Shown here: in pieces, positions 58,261-64,000 of the stretch
How the letters are laid out: every line of letters begins with the position of its first letter
Position numbering within the stretch: position 1 is the stretch's first letter
Assembly: GCA_951799405.1 (NCBI GenBank)
Contig: OX637336.1
Location: forward strand, 16,349,479 to 16,413,478
DNA: 64,000 bases
DNA from: Agapetus fuscipes
Taxonomy: Eukaryota > Arthropoda > Insecta > Trichoptera > Glossosomatidae
Direction: 5' to 3'
Position numbers and translations under genes: made by a program
Notes under the pieces: generated by a model
The model's database searches: none
The model's input: only the letters and a program-made list of their open reading frames with translations
What the model was told of the DNA's origin: nothing

Positions 58261-58395
58261 CACTTAAACCTAAAAGGTTGGCGTAAGGCCGACCTCCTTA
58301 CATGTAAAAATAAATACATTCCACTCGCCACATGCGAAACCCTTCGGGGATAACGCAGCAAGAAGTTACACTATATTTGTAGCTTAGTTGCTTTT
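58256..58395 (+). repeat. SINE C 3' half
   Basis: GTTGGCGTAAGGCCGACCTC, CACTCGCCACATGCGAAACC, CTTCGGGGATAACGCAGC, TTACACTATATTTGTAGCTT. Confidence 0.82.
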
Positions 58396-58449
58396 GCGTT
58401 GCGTTCATGAGTTACAGCTGACAGGTTGGATCTAAGGAATGTCTTCAAC

Positions 58450-58725
58450 GTTTATTGCTCGATAGCTCAATTGGTAGGGTGCATGCATTCCATGCCGAGA
58501 GCTTGGGTTCTAATCCCACCGAGGGTGTTATAAATGATTTCCCGTTTCGGTGTCCAGCCCCCTCGGGAGCTGGGAAACCCTCACTTCAATTGAAGTGGTT
58601 GCCGTGAGGCCGGCCCCCTTTTACCTGTAAAAATAAATACTTAGGTCCCGAATTACCCAAATGCGACCTCTTCGGAGATAACGCAGACAATAAGTTACTT
58701 CACTTTATATTTGCAACGTAGATTA
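58450..58725 (+). repeat. SINE C, nearly full-length
   Basis: Head GCTCGATAGCTCAATTGGTA, B box GGGTTCTAATCCCACC, GATTTCCCGTTTCGGTG, CCTCGGGAGCTGGGAAACCC, 3' end TAACGCAGACAATAAGTTAC. Confidence 0.88.
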
Positions 58726-59089
58726 TAGATTCTAATTCAGATATTATGTAGGTACCTACTACAGTCTGCATTCCTTGTTTTAGATTATCTAGGCTAGGTA
58801 ATTATTCCATTCCATACCCATGAAATGCTTACATCCATATGCACGTACTCTGTGTACCTATTACAATATAATGCAATTTATTTAATTACTCAATAGCACT
58901 CGTAGGGATGCCATGCAATAAATGCATTATTCAGCAAGTGTTGCGCCAATAAGTAGGAAAAGAGCCGATCAATTTCCATTCACCCACATTTCAGGAGTAG
59001 GTACCTACGTGAGAAGTACGACGGGAAAAACATAAAGAGATTGAGGGATGAATGAGTGAAAGAGAAATGCAAGTTGAAGAGGAAACATA

Positions 59090-59200
59090 AGTCAAGGTAC
59101 TAAAAAAGGATGTAATGAAATGGTTTGGGCATGTTGAAAAAATGGATGATGAAAGCCTGGCAGTTCTTTTACAGGGCAAATGTCGAAACGACAGGCAAAA
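59090..59200 (+). mobile_element. LINE RT tail fragment
   Basis: Codons for MKWFGHVEKMDDESLAVL, the WFGHxExM motif of the RT tail; short and decayed. Confidence 0.6.
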
Positions 59201-59438
59201 AAAATAACAAGAATTTTATACGGGTAATTTGTCATGTCAAGATGAATTTAAGATCCACTTGAATAAACAACAGGTACCTATATTTTTTTTATTGACCAGA
59301 TAAATCATTTGTGCCAACAGCCATTCATGTTATCCGCCATTTTCGAAATGTAAACAATTGGACTAATGCCATCTATCATTTTCATACAAAAGATTTTTGT
59401 TTGAACAACCTGTCCGCAGATGCTGCAGTATAAAAAAT

Positions 59439-59575
59439 AACTACCCAAGTATAAAATGATACATTGAAACTCAACTATAGCGTTTTACTAAAATTGTATC
59501 AAAACTACAAAAGCGCTTTTAGTGCGTATTTCAGTTTCTATCATTTTTTGATAAAACGCTACGATTTGAGTAAAG
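59439..59575. repeat. Family H MITE, best copy
   Basis: ACCCAAGTATAAAATGATAC, AAACTCAACTATAGCGTTTT and the inverted counterparts GATAAAACGCTACGATTTGA. It lies 150 bp upstream of the TXNDC12 start. Confidence 0.6.
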
Positions 59576-59719
59576 TATTTTTACTTGTTGTAGAGAACAA
59601 ACATAACCTCAAATGCAGCTGTCATATCGCTCAGTTTTTCAATCTTCAATGCGAATTTTACGAAGCAAGTCGTAAAAATCGCTAGTAATTTAAATAGTTA
59701 TAATAAAAAATATTAGAAA

Positions 59720-60060
59720 ATGAATTTCTATAGTCTGGGAAATAGTTTTTTAGTGTTTTTATTTTTCTCTTGTTTTTGTGTTTCCCTTGGGAGTGAAGAC
59801 GATTTAGGCAATGGATTTGGAGACATGTACGACTGGGCCGGAACCTTGGAAGACGGTTTGGCGAGAGCTAAAGATGAGAATAAACCTATGATGCTGATTA
59901 TTCACAAATCCTGGTGTGGCGCTTGCAAGGCTCTGGCTCCAAAGTTTGCTGGGTCCAAGGAGATTCTCGATCTCAGTCATAATTTTGTGATGGTAAACCT
60001 GATAGACGACGATGAGCCTACAGAGAAAAAATACAAACCGGATGGAGGGTACATACCCAG
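59720..60060 (+). CDS. TXNDC12: TXNDC12 exon 1
   Basis: ATG at 59720 (AAAATGA context) directly before the signal peptide; donor CCCAG|GTAAAA after 60060. Holds the signal peptide and the CGAC active site. Confidence 0.94.
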
Positions 60061-61946
60061 GTAAAATATTTTTACTTAAAAAAATGTTCATTGACTTTAA
60101 GACTTCAACTGTGAATGGAAGCAAATTGAGAAAAAGGATGTAAGGTAGAAATGACTCAAAGAGGAATGATTGATAGGTAAGACTCTGAATGATAGGGTTC
60201 GTTATGCCCGGGTTATGAATAAGAGCGGTATAAATGTAAATATGAGAGTTAAAATACAAAAGAGAATAATGAGACGAGGACAGAATGGACAACGAAGAGA
60301 GTAATTTCAGTGATGGGGAATACAATTAAAGAATATGGTCGTGTAGAGTACATTTCAAGGATCACAACCATATATAAGAATACAGATTTCATTGGTAATT
60401 TTCCAAAATAAAATGCCGATTTAAAAATCATAAACTGAGAATTTGAGTCCCCGCTAAAACACAGCCAAGCTGTGACGTCACTGGACCCGCCAGGCTACCT
60501 GGAGGCTTCGGTGCAGTTCTATGAAATACATAATATCCGAAGGTCCAGTAACAGCAAATTTAAAAAAAAAGGTATGTATATTTTTTGTGCTCCGCCGGGA
60601 TTCAAACCCACAACCTTCCATTCAGAGTCCGAAGTGTTACCACTGGACTACGGACCGTTCCATATTAGCGTTATTGAAATCGCACATTCTCCGCCTGCGT
60701 CGTGTCCTATCAACGATAACTTTAAACCTGGTGTAACATATCATTAGGTAAGTAATTGTTAATTAATAATTCATCAAAATATTAAATGATGAATTATTAA
60801 TTCATAATGTTAATACCTGTTTCTCGCCAGGCAAAATAGATTGGTGAATTGCATTCCACTTCTCAAATCTATAAAATAAAACAAAAACAAGACGAGGGGA
60901 GTTGGAGTGGAGGACTGATGGAGTCCAAGGCTCAATGTGTGCTGACAAGACATTAAAACAGAAGATATCAAATCCTTCATGCTCAGGATTTGAAGAAACT
61001 ATTTTTTTTATGTCAATTAGTCATTAGGTAATCATCTGTGCGTGTTTTTTAGAATTTTAAATACTTTGTACGTCAACAATTAATGCCTTGCAGTTGTGTA
61101 AACATAATGAATGACCTTTATTACTCAATGTGGCTGGTATGGTCGAGCGGATAAGACGTTAGAACTCAAATTTGCCTTGTTGAAACAAGAGCATGTTTGA
61201 ACATCGAAGATAACTTTAACCCTGGTTCAACAGGGTTGTAATTATTGCATTGGGCAAGCATCGGGTAATTGTAATGTGAATTGCATTTCTCTTCACAAAT
61301 ATATTTTTTATAAAAAATATATGCAAATTTTAATGCCTTTTTTTAAAATAATAATCAGACTTTGGTTGAGACATTATTTCCAAATTTAATGTTAAAAATT
61401 TGATGATTAAAAAAAATTAAGTCCATGCATTCATTGAATGACACAAAGTTGATACATCACTTGGCTTAGTTGATAGGGCTTAGGCTTACAAGCATTTTGT
61501 TATTGGTAACTAAGGACCCTTGTCACATAGACCTGTGCACACAAGATTTTTTTTTTTTTTAATGAGGTCTGCATGTGAGTTGGCACAGACAATATTATGT
61601 CGTCTGCTAGGGAAAAGGCATACAAATATTTTGTTATTGGTTGCTAATGACAGCAGTCCCATACAAGACTGCCGTTTGCTCGCTGAGAAAAATGTTCCAA
61701 ATCCTAAGATGTTCCGACCTCATTGTATGCAGAATCCATTTATGAACTATTATTTTAGGTGTATAAATTTTTGATTTCAGAATTCTTTTCCTGTCACCGA
61801 GCGGAGACGTCTTGACAAAGATTTACAACAAGCTAGGCAACCAAGATTACAAGTTCTACTACGCCCAAATAGATTCCATCATACTGGCCATGAGGAAAGT
61901 CAACGCAATGTACGTCCAAAAATCGTCAGAAAAACTTGAGCTGTGA
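59720..61946 (+). CDS. TXNDC12: TXNDC12/ERp18-type ER thioredoxin-domain protein
   Basis: An ER-lumen thiol-disulfide oxidoreductase. Exons 59720-60060 and 61781-61946 join in phase 2 to 168 aa (the human protein is 172). Signal peptide about 1-24 (LGNSFLVFLFFSCFCVSLGS). The thioredoxin fold has redox motif WCGAC at C66/C69 in IIHKSWCGACKALAPKFAGS, then LSHNFVMVNL and DGGYIPRILFL with the cis-Pro. The C-terminus SSEKLEL is KDEL-like but has Leu at the second position of the tetrapeptide. Exon 2 could instead splice at GTACGT (61910) to 63260-63290, ending YRPPTKRRV without a retention signal; I prefer the unspliced stop at 61944-61946. The intron carries LINE, SINE B, SINE D and family F pieces. 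Confidence 0.93.
60150..60305 (+). mobile_element. LINE RT fragment in the TXNDC12 intron
   Basis: Codons resembling KTLNDRVRYARVMNKSGIN and RVKIQKRIMRRG, upstream of the WFGH motif in related RT tails. Decayed. Confidence 0.5.
60575..60660 (-). repeat. SINE B head fragment
   Basis: GGTCCGTAGTCCAGTGGTAA, GGTTGTGGGTTTGAATCCCG, GGCGGAGCACAAAAAATATA. Body missing. Confidence 0.8.
60690..60880 (+). repeat. SINE D 3' part
   Basis: GTCGTGTCCTATCAACGATA, TTAAACCTGGTGTAACATAT, AT-palindromic middle, GGTGAATTGCATTCCACTTC and tail. Confidence 0.75.
61130..61315 (+). repeat. SINE D, internally deleted
   Basis: Head TGGTATGGTCGAGCGGATAA, ACTTTAACCCTGGTTCAACA, then GTGAATTGCATTTCTCTTCA with a short tail. 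Confidence 0.75.
61560..61735. repeat. Family F MITE-like repeat, inverse orientation
   Basis: AAATATTTTGTTATTGGTTG, CAGTCCCATACAAGACTGCC, GTTTGCTCGCTGAGAAAAAT, GATGTTCCGACCTCATTG: the complement of the F blocks, ending only about 45 bp before the exon 2 acceptor. Confidence 0.62.
61781..61946 (+). CDS. TXNDC12: TXNDC12 exon 2 (terminal)
   Basis: Acceptor TTGATTTCAG at 61780; encodes ILFLSPSGDVLTKIYNKLGN and DSIILAMRKVNAM, ending EKLEL at the TGA 61944-61946. Confidence 0.88.
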
Positions 61947-62261
61947 TAAATGATAATGCATTCAAAACTAACCAAAAATTAATCACTAATCATTTTATTT
62001 ACTAAAAATGTATTTAGTTAGGTAGGTATGATATCTTAATGTTGTGAAATTGAAATTTCAAGAGGTTGGCAACTCCAAATGAATTGTTCCTTTTTTAAAT
62101 TGAGAACATAGATTCAAATATTTGACAATTTTAAATTGGGGAAGAATGTAATCTCACTTGACCGGGTTGCTAGGCACTGATTGTTTGAATATTTGCTTAG
62201 TTCAAAATAGTCTTAATTTTCCCATTATTTTCAATCTTCAAGTCATCTTCAAATGGATATC

Positions 62262-62375
62262 TATACCCCAAGTTCTAACTGTATGTTTCAACCTAAAATA
62301 TATGAAATCTTAAGCCCTCACCAGAGGCGCTGCTTTAGTTTCCATACATTTTTGATAAAATACAATTGCTTTTAA
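62262..62375. repeat. Family H MITE-like repeat
   Basis: CCCCAAGTTCTAACTGTATG, AGAGGCGCTGCTTTAGTTTC, CATACATTTTTGATAAAAT. Lies in the probable 3' UTR of TXNDC12. Confidence 0.45.
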
Positions 62376-62423
62376 TTTGAAGATTTGTGGTTTATGCAAA
62401 AAATCATATACCAAAAATAAGGA

Positions 62424-62429
62424 AATAAA
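62424..62429 (+). promoter_or_regulatory. TXNDC12 poly-A signal candidate
   Basis: AATAAA about 480 nt after the stop; the nearest canonical hexamer I see. Confidence 0.4.
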
Positions 62430-62649
62430 TAATTTTTCAAAAGTATTGCAAAAACAATGGTGAAGAAATACTAATCTATGTTATACAGGTTACAGGTATA
62501 TTTTTACAAAAAATAATTTCATTAACGTTTCATGGTTTTGGATAACTAAAAAAACTCACAGCTTTCTTTCAACTGCTAATGCTAAGGCCCTGTTTTCTCA
62601 ATGTTAGCTTATGTGACTTTAAAGTGATGAAAAACTACTTACACATTTG

Positions 62650-62718
62650 ACGTAAGTGCGTCTTTTTCATCCAGTATAATTTCGCTATGCTAACGTTGAA
62701 AATACCGAGCCTAAGAGT
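62650..62718. repeat. Family I MITE end
   Basis: CAGTATAATTTCGCTATGCT and AACGTTGAAAATACCGAGCC match the right end of the 27.3-kb element. Confidence 0.55.
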
Positions 62719-62719
62719 G

Positions 62720-63900
62720 TGTAGTTTCAGCAATAGCTTAGTAACTTTGACACTAAATGAAACGGACAAACTTATGAGACTGTTCATTTTATTTGGTTCA
62801 GTTGAAAGTTGAATAAGCGAATGTTGAAAGAACACACCCTATATAAAAAAATCAGCTGCGCCAATTCTAAAAATTTAAGTTTTGCTTATATTTTGTTTGT
62901 TTTTTTCAAGAATTTATCTTAAAACTGTTATTACGGTCATCTGACATGTTTATAAAAGAAAATCATTTAAAAAATTGGAGAGCTTACTTGCACTCTATTT
63001 CTCATTAATTTCATAATCAACGTACTCAGGAGACACCCTTGTTGTGCGGTGACCAGTTCATCCTTTCTTAGCACAGTGTTTCTTGAAGACGTTGGTTACA
63101 ATAACTACAAAACATGTAGAAGAAAATAAGTTCTCCAGTAGGAATATGTCTAATTGCAAAAATTGTAAATGAATTTTTATTTGTAAACAAAAAAACAAAT
63201 AATTGTTAAATAAAAGCAAAAGGCTAAATACTATTCATTAATACTTTTGTCTTTTACAGCTATCGGCCACCAACAAAACGACGTGTTTAATTAAAATTTA
63301 ATTAACAATCTCAAGATCTATGGTCTTCACTAAAATCCTAAAAAGAAATCAATTAATATCCATATTTTGTGATTTAATCCTTAAATTTTTCCCCAAGCAA
63401 TTACAATGCATAATTTTAACGAATACCTAACCTTTAATCAATCCTTTATTATATTACCCTTCATCGTCGTCTTTCGTCGTCACTCGCTTTGAGTTTCGAT
63501 TTTCAAAACTAATGCCGTCACAGCAGATGAAATACATTTGCAAACATAGAAAAGAAAATTTTGTATATATGCTGCAAAACAGGACCATTCATGTATGTGT
63601 TTGAGAAACACACTCGAATACACTATAACTTCTTTCAATATTTACAAAAAAAAAATATTTTTTCGTAAAACAGTAGTTTTTAGTAGAAGTAATTATAATT
63701 TCTGAAAAAAGTATTTTTTAAAAAGCCGCCACATTTTTTAAAATCTGTTTTTGTTTTGTATTGAAATGTAAGAAAATGTATGCAAAATGGCAAAAAACTA
63801 AATAGACATCTAGCGGCAAAATTCGAAAGTTTTTTTTTTTTGGGATATTTTTTTTTTATTTGATACAAATCAAAAAAACAACAAACAAAAAAAATAAAAA
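62720..63900. other. AT-rich 3' flank
   Basis: Apart from the possible alternative TXNDC12 exon (63260-63290), no gene or repeat recognised. Confidence 0.4.
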
Positions 63901-63904
63901 TGGA

Positions 63905-64000
63905 TTTAAATCCATAATCTTAGTTGCAAAGATATATTACAACATTCTCACAAGCAGACACGTATAAGTTCACACTTACACATGTCCCATATGGACCAAA
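63905..64000 (-). repeat. Repeat A, cut by the window edge
   Basis: TAAATCCATAATCTTAGTTG to CACATGTCCCATATGGACC; minus orientation. Confidence 0.8.

Overview
The window looks like nuclear DNA from an insect, most likely a moth or butterfly. It is AT-rich, its genes are intron-split, and it is packed with tRNA-derived SINEs, MITEs and truncated LINEs. The host-gene assignments rest on protein motifs I recognise. The species call is inference.

Host genes. (1) A ZO-1/polychaetoid (pyd, TJP1-type) scaffold gene fills the left part on the minus strand. Twelve coding exons join in consistent phase from a putative start at 47310 down to position 1, giving about 675 residues (PDZ1, PDZ2, a Pro/Gly linker, PDZ3, SH3 and most of the guanylate-kinase-like domain). 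The gene runs off the left edge. An alternative first coding exon may lie at 54576-54683. (2) A complete two-exon PINX1 gene (475 aa; minus strand, 36536-34952) lies inside the 35-kb first intron of pyd. (3) A two-exon TXNDC12/ERp18-type ER thioredoxin gene (168 aa) is on the plus strand at 59720-61946. (4) A 65-codon plus-strand ORF at 55402-55599 may be a small gene; I do not recognise it.

Mobile DNA by region. 0-12 kb (pyd introns): a 24-bp tandem array, a pogo/Tigger-type internal-deletion derivative (2936-4266), stacked SINEs, and two short inverted retroposons with 14-15 bp target duplications. 12-17 kb: a nearly full-length CR1/Jockey-group LINE with ORF1 and ORF2; ORF2 is broken in a T run. 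17-34 kb: many copies of a ~250 bp repeat ('A'), two hAT elements with 8-bp target duplications, other MITEs, and a 30-bp minisatellite invaded by a SINE. 36-47 kb: TIR elements, a 5S rRNA-tRNA composite SINE, and a 431-bp palindromic retroposon carrying hammerhead-ribozyme-like motifs on both strands. 45.5 kb: a 5'-truncated LINE inside a MITE, showing that repeat A is that LINE's 3' end. 49-64 kb: a 15-unit minisatellite, L2/CR1-type RT tails, and nested SINE/MITE stacks around TXNDC12.

Repeat family letters are mine. A: 250-bp repeat ending in AATCTA-type tails. B: tRNA SINE with GGTCCGTAGTCTAGTGG head. C: tRNA SINE with TCGATAGCTCAATTGG head. D: Leu/Ser-tRNA-like SINE with TATGGCCGAGTGGGC head. 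F, G, H, I: MITE-like families. The most unusual feature is the hammerhead-bearing palindromic retroposon family (1.97, 6.45 and 43.47 kb), which I infer to be Penelope-like.
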